A DNA stretch of 64,000 nucleotides from Bacteroidota bacterium (GCA_018267135.1 JAFDZA010000014.1:186001-250000), one strand, 5' to 3'; counted from the stretch's first letter, positions 8,775 through 22,348 are shown. Notes: generated by a model not told the origin, from the sequence alone. Numbers and translations are program-made.

Positions 8775-11700
8775 ATGATGGAAACAGCTGAAATAAATCA
8801 GGTTAAAAAAATTATTGAAAATTACTATGGTATTGCCGGAGAGGTGAAAAAGCTTCCGGGCGAATTAGACCTTAATTTTTTTATTGAATCGAAATCCAAT
8901 GAAAAATTTATATTCAAAATTGCCAATGAACAGGAAGAACGGCTGAATCTTCAATTACAAAATGAAGTAATTAAACATCTCTCGTCAGGTAAAATTGGGT
9001 TACAATGCTCGGTTCTCCGGCTGTCGGTATCCGGAGAAGAAATTTTGCATTTGAGTATTGAAGGACTTGGTAAACGCTATGTTCGCCTGCTTACCTGGAT
9101 TGATGGCCGTGTTCTGGCCAATGTCAATCCACATTCTCCTCAACTTCTGGAACGCCTGGGCGAAATGTGTGGCCATCTTTGCGAGGCGTTAAAAGATTTT
9201 AATCATCCGGCCGCTCACCGTTTTTTAAAGTGGGATCCCTCACAAACCGTGTGGACAAAAGAACATCTCTCTAAGTTTATCGGTGCTCAGCGGGACATAG
9301 CCGTCTATTTTTATTCGTTGTTCGAGGGGGTAGCCTTGCCCATACTGCCACAACTGCGCAGGAGCGTAAATTACAACGATGCCAACGATTATAACGTGCT
9401 GGTAAGCCACGATAAAAACGATCCACATGTTTCGGGTGTAATAGATTTTGGTGATGTAGTGCACACACATACAGTTAATGAATTGGCCATAGCCATAGCT
9501 TATGCTATGATGAATAAACCCAACCCGTTGGAGGCTGCCTGCCATGTGGTGCGAGGTTTTAACCGGGTATTTAAACTGACAGAATCAGAATTGAAGGTAC
9601 TCTATACCCTAACGTGTGCCCGGTTGCTCATTAGCATTACTTGTTCAGAACTAAACCGACTGCAACATCCGGAGAATAGATATCTGCAGATCAGCGACCA
9701 ACCAGCCTGGGATTTGCTGAAGAAATTAAAAGCGATTTCTCCGGTGCTGGCAGAGGCAATGTTTCGCCATGCGTGCGAACTTGTACCGCATCCTAAATTT
9801 TTATTTTTTGAAACTTGGGCAAAGGCGAATTATAAAAGCAGTGTCTTTCCGGTTTCGATGACTGGCGCTGCAGCCTGGCTCGATCTAAGCGTAGGCAGCT
9901 TAGATTTGGGCAATACACAAGAACTGCTGGATGCCGATAAATTGGACGAACGCATTTCATCCCTGCTCGGACATCATTCATCAGAAGTTATTTTAGGAAA
10001 ATACAATGAAGCCCGTGCTATTTATGCTACACCGGCATACGAAGTGACCACCAACGATGGGCCTTCGTGGCGAACCGTACATCTTGGTATAGATTTTTTC
10101 GCTCAGGCCGGAACGTCTGTCTGTGCGGCACACGATGGCGTGGTGCATAGCTTTGCCAACAACGCAATGGATCGCGATTATGGTCCTACCATTATTCTTG
10201 AACATTTCATTTCTCCCGATCTCACCTTTTACACTCTTTATGGCCATCTCAATAAAGAATGTTTGAGTCAGCTCACGATCGGAAAAAAAATAAAACGAGG
10301 CGATGTGATAGGTTTGATAGGCCAGCGAAATGAAAACGGCAACTGGACACCCCACCTGCATTTTCAAATAATGCTGGACACGTTAGGCCATCAGGGCGAT
10401 TTTCCAGGTGTGTGCGAACCTCAAAATACACGGGTATGGAATAGCATGTGCCCCGACCCGTGGCTGCTGCTGGCCGGAATTAATTCTCCGGAAGAGAAAT
10501 CGCTCTCAAAAGAAGAAATTGTTTCTTTTCGCCAACAACATTTGGGCAAAAACCTAAGCATCTCGTATAAGCAACCTATTAAAATGGTGCGCGGGGCAGG
10601 TTCCTATTTAATAGACGACACAGGCCGAAGATATTTAGATACGGTAAACAATGTAGCGCATGTAGGCCATGAGCATTCACGAGTAGTAAAAGCCGGCCAG
10701 CGTCAAATGGCCGTACTCAATACCAACACCCGTTACTTGCACGAAAACTTGGTGATGTTTGTAGAGGAGCTGCTCGCCACTATGCCACCCCAATTAAATG
10801 TGGCATTTGTGGTTAACTCGGGGAGCGAGGCAAATGAATTGGCCATGCGCTTAGCCAAAACATATACCGGACAAAAAGATATGATCGTATCTCAGGTAGG
10901 ATATCATGGCAATACCAATGGGTGTATTGATATTAGCTCGTACAAGTTTGAAGGCAAAGGAGGAAAAGGGAAGCCCGATTATGTACACGTTATTCCAATA
11001 CCCGATACATACCGTGGCCTCTATCGCGCTGAGCATGCCAATGCCGGAAGTCAGTATGCCTCACATGTAAAACAAGCTATTGATTGGCTGCAACAGGAAA
11101 AGAAAAAACCGGCTGCTTTTATTTTTGAATCGGTAATTAGTTGTGGCGGACAGGTAGAATTGCCTTCTCATTTTTTAAAAGAAGCTTATGCTCACACCCG
11201 AGCGGCCGGTGGCGTTTGCATAGCCGATGAAGTGCAAACCGGTTGTGGTCGGGCGGGAAATCATTTTTGGGCTTTTCAGGAACACCAGGTGGTGCCGGAT
11301 ATTGTTACAATAGGAAAACCCATTGGCAACGGGCATCCGCTCGGGGTGGTGGTAACCTCCCAAGCGCTGGCCGATGCTTTTAAAAATGGAATGGAATATT
11401 TTAATACGTTTGGCGGAAACCCCGTATCGTGTGCCATCGGGTTAGAGGTGCTGCGTGTAATTAAGGATGAAAAACTACAACAGAATGCCCAAGCAGTGGG
11501 CGATTATCTAAAAAGCAGACTGCGTGCCCAGATGAAAGAATTTGAAATCATTGGCGATGTGCGCGGCCCCGGATTGTTTATAGGTTTTGAACTGGTGAAA
11601 GACCGGATAACGAAAGAACCGGCCACCCGGCAGGCAAACTATTTTGCCAACCGTATGCGCGACAAAGGTATTCTGATGAGCACGGATGGCCCTTACGATA

Positions 11701-11807
11701 ATGTATTGAAAATAAAACCTCCAATTGTTTTCTCGAAAGCAAATGCCGATTTTTTATTGGAATCCATTCAAACTGTATTGAGCGAAGATGTTATGCAGGT
11801 TGACTGA
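8775..11807 (+). CDS. Three-domain fusion: APH-type kinase, M23 peptidase-like, class III aminotransferase
   Basis: This 1010-residue protein joins three enzymes. Residues about 1-350 form an aminoglycoside/hydroxylysine-kinase-like phosphotransferase; its Brenner motif has D202 and N207, but the usual histidine is Y200, and D224 is the metal-binding DFG aspartate. Residues about 420-560 form an M23 (LytM) domain with H436-x3-D440, H491 (YGHL) and H527-L-H529. Residues about 580-1010 form a class III PLP aminotransferase with the Schiff-base lysine K848 in IGKPIGNG and the motif DEVQTGCGR. The last domain resembles phospholyases acting on ethanolamine phosphate or phosphohydroxylysine. I infer that the kinase phosphorylates an amino alcohol that the PLP domain then eliminates. 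The M23 role is unclear, because no signal peptide is present. Confidence 0.88.
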   Translation: MMETAEINQVKKIIENYYGIAGEVKKLPGELDLNFFIESKSNEKFIFKIANEQEERLNLQLQNEVIKHLSSGKIGLQCSVLRLSVSGEEILHLSIEGLGKRYVRLLTWIDGRVLANVNPHSPQLLERLGEMCGHLCEALKDFNHPAAHRFLKWDPSQTVWTKEHLSKFIGAQRDIAVYFYSLFEGVALPILPQLRRSVNYNDANDYNVLVSHDKNDPHVSGVIDFGDVVHTHTVNELAIAIAYAMMNKPNPLEAACHVVRGFNRVFKLTESELKVLYTLTCARLLISITCSELNRLQHPENRYLQISDQPAWDLLKKLKAISPVLAEAMFRHACELVPHPKFLFFETWAKANYKSSVFPVSMTGAAAWLDLSVGSLDLGNTQELLDADKLDERISSLLGHHSSEVILGKYNEARAIYATPAYEVTTNDGPSWRTVHLGIDFFAQAGTSVCAAHDGVVHSFANNAMDRDYGPTIILEHFISPDLTFYTLYGHLNKECLSQLTIGKKIKRGDVIGLIGQRNENGNWTPHLHFQIMLDTLGHQGDFPGVCEPQNTRVWNSMCPDPWLLLAGINSPEEKSLSKEEIVSFRQQHLGKNLSISYKQPIKMVRGAGSYLIDDTGRRYLDTVNNVAHVGHEHSRVVKAGQRQMAVLNTNTRYLHENLVMFVEELLATMPPQLNVAFVVNSGSEANELAMRLAKTYTGQKDMIVSQVGYHGNTNGCIDISSYKFEGKGGKGKPDYVHVIPIPDTYRGLYRAEHANAGSQYASHVKQAIDWLQQEKKKPAAFIFESVISCGGQVELPSHFLKEAYAHTRAAGGVCIADEVQTGCGRAGNHFWAFQEHQVVPDIVTIGKPIGNGHPLGVVVTSQALADAFKNGMEYFNTFGGNPVSCAIGLEVLRVIKDEKLQQNAQAVGDYLKSRLRAQMKEFEIIGDVRGPGLFIGFELVKDRITKEPATRQANYFANRMRDKGILMSTDGPYDNVLKIKPPIVFSKANADFLLESIQTVLSEDVMQVD

Positions 11808-11816
11808 AACAGATGA

Positions 11817-14951
<3,135 letters not shown>

Positions 14952-14964
14952 AATAGAAGAGAGG

Positions 14965-15543
14965 TCAATCGTTCAACCCTTTTCCGTTAAGGATGTACGG
15001 AATGTATTTTTCAATTCTGGCTTCTCGTGTTTTAGCTTGCTGGCCTCGCGAAAAAAATAAAAGATAGCCTCGTTGCCGCCCGGGAGTTAGAGCATCGAAA
15101 GCTTTTTTCAGAAGAGGCATTTGGATTAGTTTGGTTTGAAACTCTGCCGGGATAGAATAATCGGTAGTTTTCTTTAGTTTTACTTTTAGCCCGGCCTCTT
15201 CGGCTGCTACAGCTTCGTAGATGTATTTTTTTATTGTGCTTTTCAGCCGAATTATTTCGCGTGGTTGGGTAAACCGTAGCTGGCGGGCAGCTTGCACTTG
15301 CCGGGTTTGCTGCACCAAAATTTTCTTTGAATCTTTCAGCAGAGCTCCTTTAAAAAATAAGAGTGCACAGTATTTTTTAAATCCGTGAATAAGAATGACA
15401 TTCTTATTTTGAAAAGTATAGCAAGGGCAGCCCCACTTTAATTCTTCAACAAGGTGGCAACCGAGGGCAATTTTTCGGAGTTCATTAAACTCCGTTTGCC
15501 ATAGGCCGGGTTTATGAAAGAAGAAATCCACTTTAGGGTTCAT
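14965..15543 (-). CDS. YdeI/OmdA-family protein with DUF1801-like N-terminus
   Basis: This 192-residue cytoplasmic protein has an N-terminal DUF1801-like domain (ELKWGCPCYTFQNKNVILIH, then FFKGALLKD) and a C-terminal bacteriocin-protection YdeI/OmdA-like segment (FDALTPGRQRGYLLFFSRG, then KTREARIEKY). Such proteins are common and small in Bacteroidota; some have been tied to resistance to peptides or to DNA-protein stress, but no reaction is known. It converges with the beta-galactosidase gene. Confidence 0.8.
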   Translation of the reverse strand: MNPKVDFFFHKPGLWQTEFNELRKIALGCHLVEELKWGCPCYTFQNKNVILIHGFKKYCALLFFKGALLKDSKKILVQQTRQVQAARQLRFTQPREIIRLKSTIKKYIYEAVAAEEAGLKVKLKKTTDYSIPAEFQTKLIQMPLLKKAFDALTPGRQRGYLLFFSRGQQAKTREARIEKYIPYILNGKGLND

Positions 15544-15567
15544 TATTTTTTTGCAATAAAAATAGCT

Positions 15568-15601
15568 AAAAGAAGAGGCTGCCTGTTAGGACAGCCTCTT
15601 T
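15568..15601 (-). terminator. Strong Rho-independent terminator after the DUF2911/TPR gene
   Basis: Arms AAGAGGCTG (15573-15581) and CAGCCTCTT (15592-15600) form a 9-bp stem that can extend with CCT/AGG around a short loop. On the minus strand it is followed by a T-rich tract. It sits 22 bases past the stop of the leftward gene at 15623. Confidence 0.8.
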
Positions 15602-15622
15602 CAATATTTTTTGAACCAGGTA

Positions 15623-16471
15623 TTACTTCAATGATTTTTGAAGGTCTTCATTCATATTAACGTAGTCGCGGTTTTTGACGGCTGTGGCTTTCTCCCACGA
15701 TTTTTTAGATGAAGCCAGTGCGGCTGCTTTGTCGCCCAATGCTTTTTCTATGCGTGCTTTCTGGTACCAGATCCAGTAAGCTTCGGGGTTGGCATCGGCT
15801 GCTTTGGTAACCCACTCGTGAGCTTGCTTCAAATCTTTTCCGGTTTCTAAGTAATACACGGCTGCCTGAAAATAATTGTTAGGGTTTATTTTGGTGCTGG
15901 CCTCAATCGATTTCATAACGACCGCATCATAATCTACACCGATCGTGAATTTTACCGAAGTATTTTCCCAGGCCAGTTGCACTTTGGCGGTTTTGCTGTC
16001 GTCCGAAATATCACCGATGTTGTACGTTAGAGTTTCTACTTTCTCTGCTAGTTTTTCAGATTTTACTTTAAATTTGGCCGCTTCCTTGCTGGCATCGTAC
16101 TCTCCGGTATTGCCACCCAAAGCCAGATCTTTGTAAAGAGAAACAGTCCACTCGCTGGCACCCGGCCAGGAGTAGATCAGGTATTTTCCAGCCGCTACTT
16201 TATTGCCTTCAACGGTAACATCGTCAGAGAAAGAAATAAATGTGCCATTATTGGCACCCGATCTCCAGATCGCTCCGTATGGCAGTAAAAAGCCGGCTCC
16301 TTCGCCAAAAATTTTTCTGCCTTTTACGCGGGGGCGCGAGTAATCAATTTTTACATCGGTTAGCCCTACCGTAGTAGATACCGAACCAGCCGGGCTGGGC
16401 GATGGAGTTTTTACCTGAGCAAAAGCTGAAACGGAAACAACCGCCAGAAAAAGGGATATAAATGATTTCAT
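15623..16471 (-). CDS. Secreted DUF2911 protein with C-terminal TPR-like region
   Basis: This 282-residue protein has a signal peptide (ending VSAFAQ), a DUF2911 domain (DYSRPRVKGRKIFGEGAGFL, then WRSGANNGTFI) and, after about residue 180, helical TPR-like repeats (INPNNYFQAAVYYLETG and AYWIWYQKARIEKALGD). It is the second DUF2911 protein in the window, longer than the one at 8043. It is exported, probably periplasmic; the function is unknown. A strong terminator follows it. Confidence 0.86.
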   Translation of the reverse strand: MKSFISLFLAVVSVSAFAQVKTPSPSPAGSVSTTVGLTDVKIDYSRPRVKGRKIFGEGAGFLLPYGAIWRSGANNGTFISFSDDVTVEGNKVAAGKYLIYSWPGASEWTVSLYKDLALGGNTGEYDASKEAAKFKVKSEKLAEKVETLTYNIGDISDDSKTAKVQLAWENTSVKFTIGVDYDAVVMKSIEASTKINPNNYFQAAVYYLETGKDLKQAHEWVTKAADANPEAYWIWYQKARIEKALGDKAAALASSKKSWEKATAVKNRDYVNMNEDLQKSLK

Positions 16472-16597
16472 AGAATTTGTTTTTTATGGGGTACAAATTT
16501 AGCAGCGATTCCCGGATGATCAAATGGACGGGGTGATTACTTAACTTAATGAGTTCCTCATTTTTTTATACCACATCAGTGTATTGAGGCTGCGAGT

Positions 16598-17371
16598 CTA
16601 TTTTTTTAACAAGGTCAGCAATGTATCTGCGGCTGTTACGAGGGCAGGTTTTTCTTTTAGTAAGGCCTTAAGTCCTTCCCCCAGGTAATTGGGGATGGGC
16701 TCATTGCGAGAAACTTTACCTTGCATATCTTTTACTAAATCGAGGGCATCTTTTTTAGAAGAAAATGTTTCGGCTTCTATTTTTTCGGCCAGCTCTTTTA
16801 CAGCCAGCAATTTATTATTATCTATTTCTTTCGATGCCGGCTGCGCTTGCGAAGCATTGTGTGTTTTATTTTCTATACACAGGTTGTATAAATCTATAAT
16901 ACGATCGAGGTCGCGCTTACCAAAATCGCCTTTATCAAATCCTTTCTTAATATCGGGGCAATCGTTTAAAAAGCCCGAAAGAATTTTTTTGAACGACAAG
17001 TTAGGTACTTCTATCCCTTTGCCATCTTTCTTTAACAAGTATTGGCCGCTCCACACCCCACCCTGGCCTTCCGGAACGAAGGAGTACAAACTCAGGTAAC
17101 CTTCTTTCATTTTTTTCATCATCCGAATACTGTTTTCTATACGGACAGGATTGTAAAAATCATTTTCTATTTTCAGTGATTTTATCTGGGTAGCCTGGTA
17201 TATGGTTTTTTTGCCATGACTAACCAGTTGCACACGATCAATTTTATCGAACGACAATATTTTAGCGTCTCCCCGAAGGGTATCGCCTTTAAAAAAAACG
17301 ACATAGTCGGTTTGGGCATAGGCAGACCGGCCGAGGGCCACACATATAATCAATATAAAATATTTCATCAT
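16598..17371 (-). CDS. Secreted protein of unknown function
   Basis: This 257-residue protein has an N-terminal signal peptide (ending SAYAQ). The N-terminal half is beta-rich, with FKGDTLRGDAKILSF resembling the short DUF-type repeats found in Bacteroidota exported proteins; the C-terminal half is helical and lysine-rich. No catalytic motif was seen. I do not recognise the family. Start: two adjacent ATGs (17371 and 17368) are equally possible. Confidence 0.75.
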   Translation of the reverse strand: MMKYFILIICVALGRSAYAQTDYVVFFKGDTLRGDAKILSFDKIDRVQLVSHGKKTIYQATQIKSLKIENDFYNPVRIENSIRMMKKMKEGYLSLYSFVPEGQGGVWSGQYLLKKDGKGIEVPNLSFKKILSGFLNDCPDIKKGFDKGDFGKRDLDRIIDLYNLCIENKTHNASQAQPASKEIDNNKLLAVKELAEKIEAETFSSKKDALDLVKDMQGKVSRNEPIPNYLGEGLKALLKEKPALVTAADTLLTLLKK

Positions 17372-17405
17372 TAGGAGGAATAGTGATAAGGTTTAATGAA
17401 TAGTT

Positions 17406-17528
17406 TTAAAATAGCGCGGAATAAATAATGTAGATGATGATTAGCAAAATCATTACTCCGTACATAATTAAATCTACCCGCACATATTCTTTATAGCGGG
17501 TATATAGTTTGCTGATCTTTTTGAACAT
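17406..17528 (-). CDS. Small one-helix membrane protein (40 residues)
   Basis: A 40-codon reading frame starts with ATG at 17528 and encodes MFKKISKLYTRYKEYVRVDL followed by a hydrophobic helix (MYGVMILLIIIYIIYSALF). A basic, amphipathic N-terminus followed by a single membrane helix is typical of real small membrane proteins. The frame fills the gap between two genes and is divergent from the propeller protein at 17603. Function unknown. Confidence 0.5.
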   Translation of the reverse strand: MFKKISKLYTRYKEYVRVDLIMYGVMILLIIIYIIYSALF

Positions 17529-17602
17529 AGCGCAAAAGTAGTAAACTGCTGCATTGACTATCAATTTTTTTCGTGTAGATTTTCGGGCTTAAAAACAGGG
17601 GT

Positions 17603-20600
17603 ATGAGGTATTTGTGGTGGCTGGCCGTGTTCACAATGGCGCAGAGTCTTTATGCACAAGAGACTATCGGTAGTGCAACTAACCCGGCTTCTATTAAATG
17701 GAGCCAGATTAACACGCCTCATTTTCGGTTGTTGTTTCCACAAGGGTTTGAAGGCCAGGCACAACGGATGGCCAATACGATGGAGGCCATACGTGAGCCC
17801 GAAGGAAAGACGATTGGTGCCGTACCCCGCAAAATTTCAATTATCCTTCAAAACCAATCGGCCTATTCTAATGCCTTTGTTACACTTACCCCACGGAGGG
17901 CCGAGTTTTATGCCATGCCTTCGCAGAACTATAATTTTGTGGGCAATAACGATTGGCTTAATTTATTGGCTACACACGAGTACCGGCACATGGCTCAATT
18001 TCAACATGCCCAGCGCGGGCTTAACAAAGTGGTGGGCTATGCTTTGGGGTACAATGTGTTAGCCGGTCTTTCGTATGTGGCTGCCCCACAGTGGTTTTGG
18101 GAAGGCGATGCAGTAGTAACCGAAACAGCCTTTTCGCAGGCCGGGCGCGGGCGCATACCCAATTTTGATTTACTCTTTCGCACCAATCTGCAAGAAGGAC
18201 GTGTTTTTAATTATCACAAACAATACCTCGAATCCTATAAAAACAATATTCCTAACTGGTATGTGCTGGGGTACCACATGGTTTCTTATCTGCGAAAAAA
18301 AACCAACGACCCATTTATATGGGATAAAGTTACAGCCCGTGCGTGGAATGTTCCGATTGTTCCACTCCGTTTTTCGAGTGCTTTAAAAAAAGAAACGGGT
18401 TTAACGGTAACAAAGTTGTATAGGCAGATGGCAGCCGATCTGCAAAAAGATTGGAAAGCGCAACAAGATACACTATCGCTTACTCCGTTTGAAAAAGTGA
18501 ACATGAGGAAATCAGAGGCTTATACCGATTATTTGTTTCCGCAGGAACTGGAAGATGGCAGTATAGCCGTGCGCAAATCGGGTATTGGAGATATTGAAAA
18601 GTTGGTGAGGCTGAAAAATGGAAAAGAAGAAAGTATTTTTACGCAAGGCTTCCTAAACGATGCGGGTATGCTTTCGGCCACCCACCACCGCCTGGTGTGG
18701 AATGAGTACCGGTACGATCCGCGCTGGCTGGTACGAAATTATTCGGTCATTGTAGGCTATGATATCGGGTTGGGCAAACGGCAGGTTTTAGGGAATAAGT
18801 CGCGCTATGCTGCTGCGGCTATCTCGCCCGATGGTTATAAAGTGGCTACCATTGAAACATCTTTAGAATATCAAACCAAACTTCTTATTTTAGATTACTT
18901 CAGTGGAAAAATTTTAAAATCATTTGATAACCCATCAAATGATTTTATCTCAATGCCGCACTGGAACCGGGACGGAAAACATATTGTGGCGCTGCTTACT
19001 AACTCTACAGGAAAGGCCATTGTGCAATTTAATTTTGAAAATGAATCGAAAACTTTGCTCACTCCATTTTCAAATGAAAACATAGGGTATCCGGTTCCCT
19101 ACAAAAAATATATTTTATACAATTCTCCGGTAAGCGGCATTGATAATATTTACGCATTAGATACCGAGACCGGAAAACGATATCAGATTACTTGCAGCCG
19201 ATACGGAAGTTATAACCCTGCCGTATCCGGAGATGGCCAATGGATTTATTACAATGAGCAAGGTCGTGATGGGATGGACGTGGCACGCATTCCGTTTAAT
19301 CCTTCAGATTGGAAGCCCTGGAGCCGAACTGAAATGCCGACCGCCCCGATCCGGCATTTGCTGGAACAGGAGAATTACCCTACCGTATTAAACTCCATTC
19401 CCCAGCATACCTACAAGACGAAACGTTACCATCGCTGGAAGGGCATCATTAACCCATATAGTTGGGGCCCCATGGTAAGCACTTCGCTTACTTCTGCTTT
19501 TATAGGTATTACCTCGCAAGATTTGCTGAGCACCACTCAGCTAAATGCAGGATATAATTATGACCGAACTGAAAATACCGGAACATGGAAAGCTACTGCA
19601 AGCTACCAGGGATGGTACCCGATTATTGATTTGAGTGTAAGCCAGGCTGACCGAAACGTGAATGAAGGCAACTTCACTACGGTGAAGCTTACCGGCACCA
19701 AGCCTCACTACATCACCACTTCTTCCACTAACAATCTTACTTTCCGGTGGAAAGAACAAAATATGGAAGCAGGCATCCGGCTGCCCATCCTCACCACTTC
19801 CTCTAAATATTACAGCACCTTTACAGTAGGCAATGCCGTTGGCGCTACCCGCGTTAGCCGTTTTTCTAATTCCATTACGAACGACAACCAGCGCTTTGTG
19901 GCTACACGCACAGTAAACGATACGATTAAAAACTTTTATTATTTCCCCAGTATTCTATCGGCTGGAAATTTAGTTTACAATCACTTTTCATTTTCGGCCT
20001 TCCGGTTACTGAAGCAAAGCCGGAGGGATATTTACAGCAAGTTTGGGCAGGAGTTGTTTGTAGATGTTTTTTCAACCCCCTACGGAGGAAATTTTTCAGG
20101 CTCGCAATTCTCTTTTTATGGTGTAGCATTTTTTCCGGGCTTGTTTAAACATCATTCGCTTTGGGGCTATTGGGGGTATCAGAACTCACAAATAGATCAG
20201 CAATTTTTTTATGCTAACAATGCCGGCACCGCCATTGCCGATAATTATCTCTATCAGTTTAGAAACCAAATTCCATTGCCGCGTGGAGGGCTTGGCATTC
20301 CCCGTTTCCAGAATTTTTACTCCATGTCGGCCAATTACACCATGCCCGTATGGTATCCTGACATTGCTTTGGGGCCGGTGCTGAATTTTCAGCGTATAAG
20401 AGCCAATTTTTTCTATGATTACGGTTTTGGCAGCACCGCCTTTGTACGGCAAACGGTTTCGCAGGGGTATTCCTCCACAGGAGTAGAAGTAAAATTAGAT
20501 TTGAATGTAATGCGTTTGTTGCCTCAATTCAATGTGGGATTCCGGTATTCGGTAGGGCTGGCTCCTTCTACTTCTTTGTTTGAAGTCCTGTTAGGCTCCA

Positions 20601-20611
20601 TCAATCTTTGA
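17603..20611 (+). CDS. Secreted metalloprotease-like protein with TolB-like propeller and barrel C-terminus
   Basis: This 1002-residue protein has a signal peptide (cleavage near SLYAQ). Residues about 30-290 hold a gluzincin-type zinc motif, H125-E-Y-R-H129, with a plausible third ligand E167 in FWEGDA. The middle (about 300-590) has TolB/WD40-like beta-propeller blades (AISPDGYKVA and AVSGDGQWIYYNE). The C-terminal 370 residues are rich in alternating aromatic strands, such as NAGYNYDRTENTGTW and the final NVGFRYSVGLAP, and look like an outer-membrane beta-barrel. I infer a surface-exposed peptidase-like module tethered to a barrel. Substrate unknown; it may be catalytic or only structural. 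Confidence 0.75.
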   Translation: MRYLWWLAVFTMAQSLYAQETIGSATNPASIKWSQINTPHFRLLFPQGFEGQAQRMANTMEAIREPEGKTIGAVPRKISIILQNQSAYSNAFVTLTPRRAEFYAMPSQNYNFVGNNDWLNLLATHEYRHMAQFQHAQRGLNKVVGYALGYNVLAGLSYVAAPQWFWEGDAVVTETAFSQAGRGRIPNFDLLFRTNLQEGRVFNYHKQYLESYKNNIPNWYVLGYHMVSYLRKKTNDPFIWDKVTARAWNVPIVPLRFSSALKKETGLTVTKLYRQMAADLQKDWKAQQDTLSLTPFEKVNMRKSEAYTDYLFPQELEDGSIAVRKSGIGDIEKLVRLKNGKEESIFTQGFLNDAGMLSATHHRLVWNEYRYDPRWLVRNYSVIVGYDIGLGKRQVLGNKSRYAAAAISPDGYKVATIETSLEYQTKLLILDYFSGKILKSFDNPSNDFISMPHWNRDGKHIVALLTNSTGKAIVQFNFENESKTLLTPFSNENIGYPVPYKKYILYNSPVSGIDNIYALDTETGKRYQITCSRYGSYNPAVSGDGQWIYYNEQGRDGMDVARIPFNPSDWKPWSRTEMPTAPIRHLLEQENYPTVLNSIPQHTYKTKRYHRWKGIINPYSWGPMVSTSLTSAFIGITSQDLLSTTQLNAGYNYDRTENTGTWKATASYQGWYPIIDLSVSQADRNVNEGNFTTVKLTGTKPHYITTSSTNNLTFRWKEQNMEAGIRLPILTTSSKYYSTFTVGNAVGATRVSRFSNSITNDNQRFVATRTVNDTIKNFYYFPSILSAGNLVYNHFSFSAFRLLKQSRRDIYSKFGQELFVDVFSTPYGGNFSGSQFSFYGVAFFPGLFKHHSLWGYWGYQNSQIDQQFFYANNAGTAIADNYLYQFRNQIPLPRGGLGIPRFQNFYSMSANYTMPVWYPDIALGPVLNFQRIRANFFYDYGFGSTAFVRQTVSQGYSSTGVEVKLDLNVMRLLPQFNVGFRYSVGLAPSTSLFEVLLGSINL

Positions 20612-20715
20612 TTCTATAAACGGCCTTTTACAATACTCTAAAATGAATTATTTTTGGAGTTCGGAGTTAGTTTAGAAAATCGTAATTCTTTAAATAGCAA
20701 AATCAAATACACAAG

Positions 20716-22344
20716 ATGGCTGAGATTATTCGGATGCCCAAAATGAGCGACACCATGACGGAAGGGGTGATTGCCAAATGGCACAAAAAAGTAGGAGATA
20801 CAGTAAAATCGGGCGAACTGATGGCCGAAATAGAAACCGACAAGGCCACGATGGACTATGAGTCGTTTAACTCGGGTACCATTCTTTATCTGGGAGCCAA
20901 AGAAAAAGAAGCAGTAAAAATTAATGATGTGCTGGCCATTGTAGGAAAAGCCGGTGAAGATTATTCGGCCTTGCTTTCGGGTGCACAAAATACAGCCTCA
21001 TCGGGCGGTAAAACTGAAACTAAAATAGAAACTGCCACGGCCGTAGCAGAAATTCCGGCCATAGATACCTCGGGTATAAAAGCCGAAATTGTGCTGATGC
21101 CCAAAATGAGCGACACCATGGCGGAAGGAGTGATTGCCAAATGGCATAAAAAAACAGGCGACAGTGTAAAGTCGGGCGAGTTGTTGGCTGAAATAGAAAC
21201 CGATAAAGCCACCATGGATTACGAATCGTTTAACTCCGGAACCTTACTCTATATCGGGGCCAAAGAAAAAGAAGCGGTGAAGATCAACGATGTGCTGGCG
21301 ATTATAGGCGAAAAAAATGCCGACTGGCAAACCCTGCTAAAAGCCCATCAGGCTAAAGCAGCCGGAGTGGGAAGCAAACCGGCAACGGCATCTGTATCGG
21401 TTTCTGCACCTGCCGCATCTACATCAATACCTACACCTAATAATGAGGCAACTCACACTAACGGGAGGCTGAAAGTATCTCCGTTAGCAAAAAAAATGGC
21501 TAAAGATTTAGGGTATGACCTGACTCAAATTCAGGGAACCGGAGATCTGGGACGCATTACCAAACACGATATAGAAAACTACAAACCGGGAGTTTCCACA
21601 TCGGGCAAACCGGGCGATGCCAAAAGCAGTACCCCGGTGGTGCTGCCCTCGGTAGTGGGGCAGGAGAGTTTTGAAGAAATACCGGTTTCGCAAATGCGCA
21701 AAACCATTGCCAAGCGGCTGGCCGAGAGCAAATTTTCGGCACCTCATTTCTACCTTACCATGGAAATTAATATGGACAAGGCCGTAGAAGCACGCAAGAG
21801 TATGAATGAAATAGCTCCGGTAAAAATTTCATTTAATGATATGGTAATTAAGGCGGTGGCCGCAGCCTTGCGTCAGCATCCGGATGTGAACGTAAGCTGG
21901 CTCGGAGATAAAATCCGAAAAAACCGGCACATTCACATCGGGGTAGCCGTGGCAGTAAAGGATGGTTTGCTGGTGCCGGTAATCCGGTTTGCCGATAATA
22001 AATCACTTTCGCACATAGCGGTTGAAGTGAAAGACTTGGCACAAAAAGCACACGATAAAAAATTACAACCGGCCGATTGGGAAGGCAGCACATTTACCAT
22101 TTCAAACCTCGGTATGTTTGGCATTGAAGAGTTTACTGCCATCATTAACCCGCCCGATGCCTGCATTTTGGCGGTGGGAGGTATTAAAGAAACAGCCGTG
22201 GTAAAGAACGGACAATTGACGGTAGGGAACATAATGAAAGTAACCATGTCTTGCGACCACCGGGCAGTAGATGGAGCAGTGGGGTCTGCATTTCTTAAAA
22301 CCCTGAAAGGATTGCTTGAAGATCCGGTTCGGATATTAATTTAA
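20716..22344 (+). CDS. pdhC: Pyruvate dehydrogenase E2 (dihydrolipoamide acetyltransferase), two lipoyl domains
   Basis: This 542-residue protein is the E2 core of the pyruvate dehydrogenase complex. It has two N-terminal lipoyl domains, each with the lipoylated lysine in ETDKATMDYES, a peripheral-subunit-binding domain (SPLAKKMAKDLGYDL, then GTGDLGRITKHDI) and a C-terminal acetyltransferase domain with the catalytic DHRAVDGA motif. Ala/Pro/Ser-rich linkers separate the domains. The two lipoyl domains are almost identical. The E1 and E3 genes are not adjacent; the DLD-like gene at 40135 lacks the redox cysteines and is not a good E3 candidate. It is followed after 4 bases by hslV. Confidence 0.95.
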   Translation: MAEIIRMPKMSDTMTEGVIAKWHKKVGDTVKSGELMAEIETDKATMDYESFNSGTILYLGAKEKEAVKINDVLAIVGKAGEDYSALLSGAQNTASSGGKTETKIETATAVAEIPAIDTSGIKAEIVLMPKMSDTMAEGVIAKWHKKTGDSVKSGELLAEIETDKATMDYESFNSGTLLYIGAKEKEAVKINDVLAIIGEKNADWQTLLKAHQAKAAGVGSKPATASVSVSAPAASTSIPTPNNEATHTNGRLKVSPLAKKMAKDLGYDLTQIQGTGDLGRITKHDIENYKPGVSTSGKPGDAKSSTPVVLPSVVGQESFEEIPVSQMRKTIAKRLAESKFSAPHFYLTMEINMDKAVEARKSMNEIAPVKISFNDMVIKAVAAALRQHPDVNVSWLGDKIRKNRHIHIGVAVAVKDGLLVPVIRFADNKSLSHIAVEVKDLAQKAHDKKLQPADWEGSTFTISNLGMFGIEEFTAIINPPDACILAVGGIKETAVVKNGQLTVGNIMKVTMSCDHRAVDGAVGSAFLKTLKGLLEDPVRILI

Positions 22345-22348
22345 TGGC

